Source of the DNA: JALHNI01 sp965229305
Lineage (GTDB): Bacteria > Acidobacteriota > Terriglobia > Bryobacterales > Bryobacteraceae
Length of the DNA stretch: 64,000 nt
Reading direction: 5' to 3'
Assembly (NCBI GenBank): GCA_965229305.1
Contig: CBDDIZ010000037.1
Location: 248,001-312,000, forward strand
Both the position numbers and the translations under genes were made by a program. Below the pieces are notes generated by a model. That model was not told the origin of the DNA and did no database searches. It worked only from the letters and a program-made list of their open reading frames with translations. This document shows positions 24,494 to 33,022 of this stretch, in pieces (position 1 is the first letter of the stretch; every line of letters begins with the position of its first letter).

Positions 24494-26011
24494 GGTCCTG
24501 TCAATGAAAATGTGTAAACCGCCGTTCGCCAGACGATCGGCGCAGGCCGATCGAAACCAGGGTGCAAACCGGCTTCGAGCCCGGCCTTCGAACTCTTCAT
24601 GGAATCCGTAGGCAGGCGGGGGGCGCGGTCCAGGCCGAGCGCAGCGAGCCCGCGGAGCGGGTTGCCTTGACGGCGGTCCCCGCCTGCCTGACTGACGCTC
24701 TGCAGTTCGAAGGCCCCACGATCACGTGCCCAGCGCGGCGGCGATCCGTTCGCCGTGCAGAATCTGGAAGCGATTCATGGCCGCCTTCCAGCCTTGCACC
24801 GACTCCCAACGCGCGATCAGATTCTGCAAGGTCAGATAGATCAACTTCAACGCCGCTTCATCGCTCGGAAATGATCCCCGCGTCTTGAGCGTCTTGCGCA
24901 GGGTGCTATTGAGCGATTCAATGGCATTGGTCGTGTAGATGATCTTCCGGATCTCGTCGGGGTAAGCGAAGAACGGCGACAGCCGCTCCCAATTCGTTCG
25001 CCATAAGTTGACGATCGGCTGATACTTACTCCCCCACTCGGTCGCGAACGCCTCAAGCGCCTGCTGGCCTTGCTCGGCAGTGGCAGCCCGATAGATCGGT
25101 CGCAGTGCGGCGGCTACTGCTTTGCGCTCCTTCCAATTCACATAGTTCAAACTCGCGCGCACCGCGTGCACAATGCAATGCTGCACCTCCGCCTGCGGAA
25201 ACACGTTTTCAATCGCCTCCGGAAATCCGCGCAGGCCATCCACGCAGAAGATCAGCACGTCTTTCACGCCGCGATTCTTCAGCTCCGTCAGCACCGCTAA
25301 CCAGAACTTCGCTCCTTCGTTCGCCGTGACCCAGATGCCCAGCACGTCTTTCTGGCCACTCCAATCGACGCCAATCGCCAGGAAAAACGCCCGATTATCC
25401 ACGCGCCCGTTGTGCCGCACTTTCACCACCAACGCATCGAGATACACGATGGCATAGAGCGATTCGAGCGGCCGGTTCTGCCACGTCTTGACGTCTTCCA
25501 TCACTGCGTCAGTCACTTCGGACACCAACGCCGCACTGACTTCGACGCCGTAGATCTCCTGCAAATGGGCTTGAATATCTCGCGTGGTCAAGCCCCGCGC
25601 ATAGAGCGCCACGATCTTGGCATCCAAGCCGGCCAGGCGCGTCTGGTGCTTCCCGATCAACTGCGGCTCGAACTCGCCGTTGCGGTCGCGCGGTACCTCG
25701 ACGACCACCTCTCCCAACTCGCCCTTCAGCGTCTTGGCGCTCGTCCCATTCCGCGACTTCCCGCTCCCGCGTCCCGCCGCCGCGTACTTCTCGTAGCCCA
25801 GATGGTGCGTCAGTTCCCCTTGCAACGCCCGCTCCATCCCCCGCTTCAGCATCTGTTGCAGCAGTCCCGTCAGCGTCGTTTCGTCCACCCCTCCTCGGTG
25901 CTCTTTCACCGCTTCGTCATACAACTCGTCGAACTTCTCGATATTCAGCTTCATCTCGTTCTCCTTCATTTTCTCGAAGAACGGCGTTTACACACTCTGT
26001 TTTACAGGCTC
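24494..26011 (-). mobile_element. IS256-family element D (1,518 bp) with 8-bp target duplication
   Basis: Ends are GGTCCTGTCAATG at 24494 and, on the other strand, GAGCCTGTAAAAC ending at 26011. Both are followed by the shared TGTGTAAAC and GCCGTTC blocks. GGCTTCTT is repeated directly outside (24486-24493 and 26012-26019), the 8-bp duplication expected for IS256. It carries one transposase gene. The left non-coding 228 bp contains a 12-bp stem (24610-24621 with 24678-24689), perhaps shielding against read-through. Confidence 0.9.
24722..25954 (-). CDS. IS256-family transposase (Transposase_mut)
   Basis: A 410-residue protein started at ATG 25954 (MKLNIEKFDELYDEAV), with AAGGAG 6 bases upstream; an ATG at 25969 overlaps that SD and is less likely. 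The family landmarks are YARGLTTRDIQAHLQEIYG, YLDALVVKVRH (first Asp), CVDGLRGFPEAIE with the IVHAVRASL helix (second Asp), and YTTNAIESLNSTLRK with the catalytic Glu. Full length, all DDE residues seen, likely functional. Inserted in the DUF2130 gene in the same orientation as the host gene. Confidence 0.95.
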   Translation of the reverse strand: MKLNIEKFDELYDEAVKEHRGGVDETTLTGLLQQMLKRGMERALQGELTHHLGYEKYAAAGRGSGKSRNGTSAKTLKGELGEVVVEVPRDRNGEFEPQLIGKHQTRLAGLDAKIVALYARGLTTRDIQAHLQEIYGVEVSAALVSEVTDAVMEDVKTWQNRPLESLYAIVYLDALVVKVRHNGRVDNRAFFLAIGVDWSGQKDVLGIWVTANEGAKFWLAVLTELKNRGVKDVLIFCVDGLRGFPEAIENVFPQAEVQHCIVHAVRASLNYVNWKERKAVAAALRPIYRAATAEQGQQALEAFATEWGSKYQPIVNLWRTNWERLSPFFAYPDEIRKIIYTTNAIESLNSTLRKTLKTRGSFPSDEAALKLIYLTLQNLIARWESVQGWKAAMNRFQILHGERIAAALGT

Positions 26012-26398
26012 GGCTTCTTTGGCATTAAAGGTTGCCAACTGCTTCTGAATGGCCGCTATTTCATCGCGCTGTACTTGCTTCTGCTGGTTCAGGTGTTCTT
26101 CATACTGCCGCGCCAAGTCCTCCCGAGCATCAGCCAACTGTCGCTCCACCTGTGCCGATACTATTGCGTGGATAGCATTTCTTTCAGCCGACAGTGCTTC
26201 ACGCGCTGCCTCGAACTCTGCCTCCTGAAGCCTAGCACTAGCCAAATCCTCCTGGAGGGTATGAATCTGAAGGCTTGCCGCCGATAGCCTTTTTTCGAGG
26301 AAGGGTTGAGCCAACGCTTCGGTTAGCTCAAGTTCTTGTCCGCATTTGCTGCAAACAAGAAAAGTCTCACGGATACCACGGCCAGCTGCTGTTTCCAT
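26012..26398 (-). pseudogene. DUF2130 gene remnant, N-terminal zinc-ribbon part
   Basis: Starts at ATG 26398 (METAAGRGIRETFLVCSKCG), the better start than a TTG at 26407. It has a C-x-x-C zinc-ribbon half-site and the LELTEALAQPF helix typical of DUF2130 N-termini, then coiled coil up to N-A-K-E-A, where the IS256 element is inserted. Only the first of the family's usual C-x-x-C pairs is obvious. Confidence 0.75.
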
Positions 26399-26716
26399 GT
26401 GTTGCAATCTTCGTCATTTCGATTAACGTTCTTTAGGTGGCTACTGTTCAGGCATTCGGACTCCCGACCCTCCTGAGTAATCCCATACAACCGTCCCGGC
26501 TGAAAGTTACGCAAACCACGCATATCAACTAGTGGTTTCCCACCCCCAAAAAATCTCATCTCTTTTGCGGGCACCACCCCGTCTCCGATGCGGGCCCCAA
26601 CCCTGATCACAACCAATTCAATCCCCGTAACCCCAACCAAACAAAACGCAACCACCCCAAATCCACCCCGAGAGCCGTAACTACCCCTGCTACTCTCATG
26701 CCAGGAGGACTCTGTG
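26399..26716. other. Intergenic region between the DUF2130 remnant and the hypothetical gene
   Basis: About 318 bp, less GC-biased than the right flank. It should hold the former DUF2130 promoter (minus) and the promoter of the gene at 26717. AGGAGG at 26703-26708 is the SD of that gene. No RNA gene or repeat seen. Confidence 0.5.
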
Positions 26717-27115
26717 ATGACTGCTTACACCGACATCGATTACTACTCGATCCCCGTGCCCAACCACCACGCCGGCCGAAACTGGACCCAGCTCCCCGCC
26801 GCCCAATGGAAAGCCCTTTGCGACGCCCGCCGCCGCGCCGACGAAGAAGAGCTCAAGCAAAAGCACCCCGACCACCGCATCATTCTGGTCAAGAGCCACC
26901 CGACTTTCTCCCCGCCCCAGGACCATCTCTGGCCCCTCATCAACGACGCCATCATCCGCGTCCTCGAACATCACGAGGACGTCTTTGACGAGGTATCCCA
27001 AGCCGTCACCGACACCGTCAACGCCCACCGTGGCTGGCGCAACCCCCACCCCGCCGACCTCGACACCCCCGACCACCTCGTCGACCCCGCCTTCAAAAAG
27101 AAATATAAAAATTGA
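26717..27115 (+). CDS. Hypothetical protein
   Basis: A 132-residue soluble protein (MTAYTDIDYYSIPVPNHHAG) with a strong SD, AGGAGG, 8 bases before the ATG; a GTG at 26714 is the alternative. It is rich in H, P, D and W, with a charged helix (DARRRADEEELKQKHPDH) and a histidine-rich middle. No signal peptide, membrane helix or family that I recognise. It stands alone between the IS-damaged DUF2130 gene and a 417-bp gap. Confidence 0.6.
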   Translation: MTAYTDIDYYSIPVPNHHAGRNWTQLPAAQWKALCDARRRADEEELKQKHPDHRIILVKSHPTFSPPQDHLWPLINDAIIRVLEHHEDVFDEVSQAVTDTVNAHRGWRNPHPADLDTPDHLVDPAFKKKYKN

Positions 27116-27532
27116 AAACGAACCCGGCGATCTCGCTCAAAACAAACGCTCTCGTCTCTCAGGTTCCCGGGTTAACCCAAGGCTTTCCCACCCGGCGCCT
27201 AGCCGCCCCGTGGCTGCCTGATAAGCCTCGTCCTTCTTTGTAGCGCGTAGCGGCCGTCTCGACCTAGGTCTGTTCAGCCCGCTCCGCAAGATCTTTTAAA
27301 ATCGAAATTCAGTTAGTCGGCAACTTTTCCGTCCGCCTGCGATCGCGTCGGAGTCTTTCCCGCTGGGCTCCCTCGCGACTACTCCGACGGCGTCCCGTGC
27401 CCGTTGCCACCCCTCGGGACGCCTCGCCGACGTCAGGAACCCTCCTTCCTGCATGACGGGCACGACCGCCGACGATGTGCTCGTCAGATCCGCCACTCCC
27501 CCCGCCTCACCCCAGCTAAGCTAGTAAACAGC
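27116..27532. other. Intergenic region, 417 bp, no gene recognised
   Basis: Holds no convincing ORF on either strand. The left half is less GC-rich than the right. The last 100 bp must carry the promoter and leader of the TlpA-like gene. No tRNA-like cloverleaf and no strong hairpin seen by eye. Confidence 0.5.
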
Positions 27533-28678
27533 ATGGGGCGCCTCTTCTTGATCCCCGCGCTCCTGGGAGCGTTGACTTCCTGGGCCCAATCCCCCGCGGG
27601 CACCCGCTGGGCGGAACTGACGGCCAGGCGCGATAAGCTTTCCAGCTACCACCAGGAGTTCGAAATCGTTCGGACCTACGCGGTCCCCGGTGGCCAGCGC
27701 GCCGCGCAACGCCAACTCATCCTCGATGCCGCCGGCCCCCGCTGGCGCGAGCGGACCCTCTCCGGCACCGAAAACGTCATCCGCCTCTTCGACGGTCAAA
27801 CGCTGGTTTCGTTCGAAGAAGGCGGCCGCGAATTCGTCCGCGCCAAGCTCCCCCCGGGCGATCCGCCCGTCCCCACCGCCTACCGCTTCGGCGAGCCCGA
27901 ATGGACCAAAGCCGTCGAACTCCCCCGTCGGACCTCCCCGCTCACCGGCCGCCCCTGCGTCTCGCTCGAAGTGCCCCTCAAAGGCCGCGAGATGCCCGGC
28001 GGTGCCGCTAACGCGCCCCGCCTGTTGCCCGGCACTTTGCGCCTTCTGGCCGATGCCGAAACCGGCCTCCTCGTCTCCTATGAGGCCGCGCAGGAAGTGC
28101 AAGCCCCCACCGGCGGCTACCGCCAGGAAACGCGGCTCACCCTCAAGCAAATGCGCGTTGGGAAGCCCGTCTCCGCCAGCCTCTTCACCCTGCCCGCCAA
28201 CTTCCAGGAAGTCGCTCAGTTCACTCCCTGGAATGCCGCCCAGCTCATGGAGCAGTTCGCCGGGAAGCCGGCTCCGCCTCTCCACCTAAAAGGCCTCGAT
28301 GGCAAACCGCTCTCGCTCGCGGCTTACAAAGGCAAAATCGTCCTCCTCGACTTCTGGGCCACCTGGTGTCCCCCTTGCCGCGCCGACGCCCCCGTCCTCG
28401 AAAAGCTCCACCAGCAGCATTCGAAGGACCTCGCCATCATCGGCATCTCCGTCAGCGAAGAGCGCGCCACCGTCGAGAAGTTCCTTCGCGATTACCCCCG
28501 CGCCTACCCCATCGCCCTCACCACCGAAAACGACCTTACCCGCCCCTACCAGGCCGGCCCCCTCCCCCTCTACCTCGTCATCGACCGCCAAGGCAAACTC
28601 ACCGCCGCCGTCGAAGGCGACCAAGGCATCTCCGCCCTCCGCCGCCTCCTCCAACAAGCCGGCCTCAACCCGGAGTAA
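27533..28678 (+). CDS. TlpA/ResA-like thioredoxin-fold protein with N-terminal lipoprotein-carrier-like domain
   Basis: A 381-residue exported protein. The start at ATG 27533 gives a signal peptide (MGRLFLIPALLGALTSWAQS). Residues about 25-240 form a beta-rich domain resembling the LolA/DUF2092-type domain (YHQEFEIVRTYAV, LFDGQTLVSFEEG, LTLKQMRVGKP). The C-terminal third is an AhpC/TSA-redoxin domain with the active site FWATWCPPCRADAPVLEKL and the cis-Pro region GPLPLYLVIDRQG. Such fusions are common in Acidobacteria and probably reduce periplasmic disulfides. Convergent with the Ig-like gene with no gap. Confidence 0.88.
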   Translation: MGRLFLIPALLGALTSWAQSPAGTRWAELTARRDKLSSYHQEFEIVRTYAVPGGQRAAQRQLILDAAGPRWRERTLSGTENVIRLFDGQTLVSFEEGGREFVRAKLPPGDPPVPTAYRFGEPEWTKAVELPRRTSPLTGRPCVSLEVPLKGREMPGGAANAPRLLPGTLRLLADAETGLLVSYEAAQEVQAPTGGYRQETRLTLKQMRVGKPVSASLFTLPANFQEVAQFTPWNAAQLMEQFAGKPAPPLHLKGLDGKPLSLAAYKGKIVLLDFWATWCPPCRADAPVLEKLHQQHSKDLAIIGISVSEERATVEKFLRDYPRAYPIALTTENDLTRPYQAGPLPLYLVIDRQGKLTAAVEGDQGISALRRLLQQAGLNPE

Positions 28679-30169
28679 CTACCGCCGCACCACCGACACC
28701 ACCGCCGACGCTGACTTCGTCGCATCCGCCACGCTCACTGCGCTCACCGTCACCGTCATCCCGGTCGAAGCCGCATTCGGCGCTGTATAAAGCCCACTCG
28801 TGCCGATCCGCCCCACCGTCGCATTGCCGCCGTTGATCCCATTCACCTTCCACGTCACGGCCTTGTTCGTCGTGTTGTTCACCGTCGCGCGGAACTGCTG
28901 CGTCCGGCCCACCCGCACCGTCGCGCTCGTCGGCGACACACTCACCGTCACCGCCGCCGGCGGATTCGTGATCGTCACGCTGGCCGTTCCCACCGCCGCC
29001 GGCACCGCCACACTCGTGGCTCGCACCGTCACTGCCGCCGGACTCGGCACCACCGCCGGCGCCGTATAAAGCCCCGTAATCGAATCGATGAAGCCCACCG
29101 CCGAGTTCCCCCCCACCGTGCCATTCACGTCCCACCGCACCGCCGGATTGCTGTTGCCCGTCACGGTCGCCGTGAACTGACGCGTCCCATTCACCTGCAC
29201 GCTCGCCGACGCCGGCGAGACGCTTGTCGTCACGCTCGTCTGCCGCGCCTGCCCCGAATTGATATCCACCATCAGCGGCGTCGCATCCACGGCCTCGAAG
29301 TTCGACCCCGCAATCGTCTTCAACTGCCGCAACTCGTCGTTGTTCCATCGCGCATCCGGCGCGCCCGAGAGATACCAGGCCGAGCCATTATCGGCCACGA
29401 TCAGCCCATACCGTTTCATCGCCGTCAGGATGATCTTGTTCGTCGCCGAAAAGCCGGAAATGTCAAAGCTCTCCTTCAAACGAAACCTCGCTCCCATCGG
29501 CGGATATTGCGCCCCCGTCAACGACGATGCGTAGTGGCGCGCCGGCCACACATACGCCTTCTGCGACTGCGGCACTGTAAAGCGGATCGCATGCTTGATC
29601 TCGCCCGCCGCAATCTCGTCATACCGGATCAGCAGCGGAAAGATCGGCAAGCCCGCCGCATCGGCCGACGTCCACGTCAGCGGCCGCAGCGCCTGCGAGT
29701 TTAGATTGAAAATCGCCCCCGAGTCCCCGCGCCACGCCGCCGTCTGCGGAAACGCCCGATAGATCTCATACAGGATGCAGTTGTTCGCATCCACTGCGAT
29801 CGCGTGCCGGTCGCCTGTCCCGGCGCTCCCGCCTTCAATCGGCGCGTTCAGCGGCACCGCGTAGGGGCCAAAGTCGCTCTCCGTCTGATACAGAAACGTC
29901 GCCGGATACTTCGTCTGCGTCCCGGACACCGTCACGAAAGGAATCCCAATCGGCGCCCCCTCCCACAACCCTGATCCAAAGTCCGGATGCAGCGTTCGCG
30001 TCGCCCCAATCGTCGCCACCCACGTCGACGAGCTCGGATGCACCGGCAACTGGTCGACCCGCGTGTTCAAAATGTGATCGGCCGGAAACACCGGACAGTT
30101 CCCAATCGTTTGCGCTTGCGCCGCCGCTACCGTGATCAGGAGGGAAGAAGTCAAAAGAGATCGCTGCAT
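28679..30169 (-). CDS. Secreted protein with two Ig-like (Big_2 type) domains
   Basis: A 496-residue protein starting at ATG 30169 (MQRSLLTSSLLITVAAAQAQ, signal peptide); the 517-residue form has an unlikely extension. An N-terminal domain of about 300 residues (YPATFLYQTESDFG, GDRHAIAVDANNCILYEIY, RFRLKESFDISGF) is a conserved acidobacterial secreted domain of unknown function. Two bacterial Ig-like domains follow (about 315-405 and 410-495), each with V-S-P-x-S-A-x-V-x-V and G-L-Y-T-A-P. Probably cell-surface or extracellular. No catalytic residues identifiable. Confidence 0.8.
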   Translation of the reverse strand: MQRSLLTSSLLITVAAAQAQTIGNCPVFPADHILNTRVDQLPVHPSSSTWVATIGATRTLHPDFGSGLWEGAPIGIPFVTVSGTQTKYPATFLYQTESDFGPYAVPLNAPIEGGSAGTGDRHAIAVDANNCILYEIYRAFPQTAAWRGDSGAIFNLNSQALRPLTWTSADAAGLPIFPLLIRYDEIAAGEIKHAIRFTVPQSQKAYVWPARHYASSLTGAQYPPMGARFRLKESFDISGFSATNKIILTAMKRYGLIVADNGSAWYLSGAPDARWNNDELRQLKTIAGSNFEAVDATPLMVDINSGQARQTSVTTSVSPASASVQVNGTRQFTATVTGNSNPAVRWDVNGTVGGNSAVGFIDSITGLYTAPAVVPSPAAVTVRATSVAVPAAVGTASVTITNPPAAVTVSVSPTSATVRVGRTQQFRATVNNTTNKAVTWKVNGINGGNATVGRIGTSGLYTAPNAASTGMTVTVSAVSVADATKSASAVVSVVRR

Positions 30170-30640
30170 GTGGATGAACCGTTCCCAGCCTAAGACGCGC
30201 CCGCGCACAAGAACATCGGGCTTATCCCTCACTGTTTACCACTCGTTCACCACTTACTCCCTTGGTCTTCTCCGGCCCCCACGCTCGCGCGCCAGCATCC
30301 CCCGCTCAATCGAGTCCGATCGAAAACTGCTTGGCCCACGTCCCCGCAATCGTAGGGCTTTCCATCAATTTTGAAAAGTTGTGTCGGCCTCTGCGCATCT
30401 CCCCGCAAATTAACAACTCTCCCCAGCGTCGCCTAGCTTGTTGATGTTTCAGGAGCGATCCTATTCCTAACCTCCGTCTCACCCCCCTCCAGCGCATCCG
30501 GCCACCCCGGACTTTGAAACGCCCCTCCGCACCCAGGCGTCGTAAGGGTGCCGCCGTGCTCCCTGCTCGCGATTGCCTTCGCAGCAGCTTCGAAGTCGGA
30601 GTGCGGTGCCGCGCTTCGAGCAAGACGGGAGTAAAAGAAT
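30170..30640. other. Intergenic region, 471 bp
   Basis: Divergent promoter region for the Ig-like gene (minus) and the OmpA-family gene (plus). No ORF with real coding character. A short inverted-repeat-rich stretch (GCTTCGAAGTCGGAG to GCGCTTCGAGC, about 30587-30622) lies just before the OmpA start and could fold in the leader. Confidence 0.45.
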
Positions 30641-31639
30641 ATGACCTACGCGCAAACCACCAAATACGTCCTCGCCGGAATTCTCTGCTATTCCACTCTC
30701 GGCGTGGCCGCCGACAACACCAAACAGATCAAGGGCTGGATCCAGGGCCGCAGCGGCGCCACCATGATGGTCCAAACCGCCGACACCGAGACGGTGAGCG
30801 TCACCCTCACCGACCAAACCAAGGTCGGCCAGTCGCAAGGCCTGCTCAACATGGGCCGCAAAGACATGACCATGACTTCTCTCCTGCCCGGCCTGCCTGT
30901 CACCGTCGAGGCCACCCCTGGCGATCAGAACCAGCTCATCGCCAAGTCCGTCAAGTTCAAAGGCGACGACTTGAAGCGCGCGCGCGCCATTCAGGCCGGC
31001 CTGCATGAAACCAGCATGCTCACGCAGAAGCACACCACCGAAATTGCCAAGAGCCAGCAGGACATCGCCAAAAGCCAGCAGGACATCGTGAAGCATGAAG
31101 AGGAACTGGGCACCCAGAAGTCCGCGCTTCAGACGCAAAAGACCGCTCTGGACCAACAGCAGGTGCAAGTCTCCGAACACCAGAACAAGCTCAACCAGCA
31201 GCAGGCTGCCATCACCGCCGCGGTGGCTCGCTTCGGCCAACTCGACGACTACTTTATCCTCGACGAGCAGACCGTGCTGTTCGCCAACGGCCAGGTGAAC
31301 GTCGAAGAGAAGTACAAAGCCCCCCTCATGGAACTCGCCCAGAAGGCCAAGTCCGTCGAGGGCTACATGATTGAAGTCCGCGGCTATGCCTCCGCCGTCG
31401 GGAACGAAGCCTGGAACGAGAAGCTCAGCGAGGACCGTGCCGACAACGTCGTCCGCCTCCTCATCCGTCAGGGCCAAATCCCCCTCACCAACATGCTCGC
31501 CCCCGCCGCCATGGGTCAAAGCGACCAGATAGGCACGGACCGCAAGCCCGAAACGCAAGCTCAGAACCGCCGCGTCGTCGTCCGCATCCTCCAGAACAAA
31601 GCCGTCGTCGGCAACGCCGCTCCCAGCGGCGGCTTCTAA
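30641..31639 (+). CDS. OmpA-family outer-membrane/periplasmic protein with coiled-coil linker
   Basis: A 332-residue protein with a signal peptide (cleavage near residue 24, after GVAA). The N-terminal beta domain (about 25-110) handles TDQTKVGQ-type repeats. A Q/K-rich coiled coil follows (about 125-200, with a short IAKSQQD duplication). The OmpA C-terminal domain (about 205-320) has the peptidoglycan-binding features: IEVRGYASAVGNEAWNEKLS, RADNVVRLLI and NRRVVVRIL. It probably links the envelope to peptidoglycan. A strong terminator follows, so the gene is monocistronic. Confidence 0.9.
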   Translation: MTYAQTTKYVLAGILCYSTLGVAADNTKQIKGWIQGRSGATMMVQTADTETVSVTLTDQTKVGQSQGLLNMGRKDMTMTSLLPGLPVTVEATPGDQNQLIAKSVKFKGDDLKRARAIQAGLHETSMLTQKHTTEIAKSQQDIAKSQQDIVKHEEELGTQKSALQTQKTALDQQQVQVSEHQNKLNQQQAAITAAVARFGQLDDYFILDEQTVLFANGQVNVEEKYKAPLMELAQKAKSVEGYMIEVRGYASAVGNEAWNEKLSEDRADNVVRLLIRQGQIPLTNMLAPAAMGQSDQIGTDRKPETQAQNRRVVVRILQNKAVVGNAAPSGGF

Positions 31640-31657
31640 CTCCATCCCAGACGACTC

Positions 31658-31686
31658 GGCCGGGCCCTTTCACCAAGGGCCCGGCC
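31658..31686 (+). terminator. Rho-independent terminator after the OmpA-family gene
   Basis: Perfect 12-bp stem (GGCCGGGCCCTT with AAGGGCCCGGCC), 5-nt loop, followed shortly by CATTTTT. It lies 19 bp after the stop codon. Confidence 0.85.
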
Positions 31687-31733
31687 CAATCATTTTTCGG
31701 GACGTCAGCTTCAGATATTCGAGGGAAGGGAAG

Positions 31734-31823
31734 TGGCGGAGGGGGTGGGATTCGAACCCACGGTAGAGTTTCCCCTACGACGGTTTTCAAGACCGGTGCC
31801 TTAAACCGCTCGGCCACCCCTCC
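31734..31823 (-). tRNA. tRNA-Ser (anticodon UGA)
   Basis: The minus strand folds as a class II tRNA: acceptor GGAGGGG paired with CCCCTCC, D-arm GCCGAGCGG, anticodon stem-loop with CTTGAAA (anticodon TGA), a long variable arm (GTAGGGGAAACTCTAC), T-arm with GGTTCGAATCC, and an encoded 3' CCA. About 90 nt including CCA. Confidence 0.97.
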
Positions 31824-31843
31824 AGGCACCTCCAGGATACCTG

Positions 31844-32683
31844 TTAACCGGCCTGAACGGGGTTACGCAGTACCCCCACGCCCGCCAACTCCACCTCCAC
31901 CGTATCGCCCGGCTTCATCGCCTTCGTACTTCCCGGCGTCCCCGTAAAGATCACATCGCCCGGCTCGAGCTTCACATACCTGCTGATATAGCTCACCATC
32001 GTCGGCCCGTCGAAGATCAGGTCCGACGTCACCTGCTTCTGCACCACCTGCCCATTCAGCCGCGTCTGCAGCAACAGCTTCCCGTAGTCGATCCCCCGCA
32101 CCAGTTGCGGACCCACCGGGCCGAAGGTATCCGTCCCCTTCGCCCGCCACCACTGCAGATCCTTCTGCGGCCCGTTCTGCCAATCCCGCTCGCTCACATC
32201 GTTCCCGCACGTCGCCCCAAAGATCGCCGCCTTCGCCTGCTCCGCCGTCAGGTTGCGGCCCCCCTTGCCCAGCACTAGCACCAACTCGCCTTCGTAATGC
32301 GTATTCTTCGAATCGCTCGGATGCACGATCGGCCCGTCCGGATCCTGCAAACACGTAATCGGCTTGTAGAAGATCTCCGGCGCCGCGGGCACCGGCCGAT
32401 TGCCGATATGGCTGCGATAGTTCAAACCCACCGCCAACAGCTTGGTCGGCTCCACCGGCGCCGCCAGCGACACCTTCGCCAAGGCGAACTTCTTCCCCGT
32501 CTCTTTCGCGTTTAGGTAAGGTGCTTGAATCAGCTCTCGAATCGTCTCGCCTTCCACGCGGCCCCACTTTGGCCTCTGCCCGGGAGCGGTGCGGAATCGG
32601 ACGTAGCGTTCAACGCCCGGTGTCTGGGCGAGTGCGCTGGTGGCGGCCATCGAAGCAAGCATCTGTCGGCGGGTGGTGCGCAT
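31844..32683 (-). CDS. Fumarylacetoacetate hydrolase family protein with an export signal
   Basis: A 279-residue protein. The catalytic FAH fold is seen in AVGLNYRSHI, EIFYKPITCLQDPDGPIV, the metal-binding E in HYEGELVLVLGKGGRNL, CGNDVSERDWQ, and GDVIFTGTPGSTKAMKPGD. It matches the C-C-hydrolase/decarboxylase type (2-oxo-hepta-3-ene-dioate-like). Unusually it starts MRTTRRQMLASMAATSALAQ, a twin-arginine-like signal peptide, so it may work outside the cytoplasm. FAH proteins are normally cytosolic. Substrate unknown. Divergent from the alpha/beta hydrolase gene. Confidence 0.88.
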   Translation of the reverse strand: MRTTRRQMLASMAATSALAQTPGVERYVRFRTAPGQRPKWGRVEGETIRELIQAPYLNAKETGKKFALAKVSLAAPVEPTKLLAVGLNYRSHIGNRPVPAAPEIFYKPITCLQDPDGPIVHPSDSKNTHYEGELVLVLGKGGRNLTAEQAKAAIFGATCGNDVSERDWQNGPQKDLQWWRAKGTDTFGPVGPQLVRGIDYGKLLLQTRLNGQVVQKQVTSDLIFDGPTMVSYISRYVKLEPGDVIFTGTPGSTKAMKPGDTVEVELAGVGVLRNPVQAG

Positions 32684-32988
32684 GGCCGCTCATTCTATCC
32701 ACTCGCTTCCCAAAGAGAAAGGGCGAAGCCGACGCAAGTACCTTCAGGTTTTCCCGCTCCAGTGGACGCCTTCACAACACCCACTATGGGCCACGCAGCG
32801 TTTCGCGCGAGTCCGGTCGTGCAGGAGCTTACTAGCCTAGCTTGCAATCAACTCCGCCCTGGTACTGCCAAGGCTCACTAGAATCCATTTCTTTCGATGG
32901 CACCTCCTATCCTTGAACTACCCGTTCTCGTCGAGATTTGCTTTAAATCCTTTCGATCTCACCTGCAGAATGCGCCTGTTTTGGCGTC
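32684..32988. other. Intergenic region between the FAH and hydrolase genes
   Basis: About 305 bp up to the promoter box at 32989. It is a divergent regulatory region with no coding character and no repeat or RNA gene recognised. The minus-strand promoter of the FAH gene should lie near 32690-32760. Confidence 0.45.
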
Positions 32989-33015
32989 TTGTCAACCCCT
33001 CAGATGCCATAGAAT
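32989..33015 (+). promoter_or_regulatory. Candidate promoter giving a leaderless hydrolase mRNA
   Basis: TTGTCA (32989-32994), 15-bp spacer, TAGAAT (33010-33015). The ATG at 33023 is 8 bases beyond the box, just where transcription would start, and no SD precedes it. The spacer is short, so moderate confidence only. Confidence 0.35.
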
Positions 33016-33022
33016 GACCACC

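Noticed and set aside
31485..31829. 114-residue minus-strand ORF beginning MPGGVAERFKAPVLKT
   Set aside because: It is the well-known false translation of a tRNA-Ser gene; the tRNA at 31734-31823 lies inside it.
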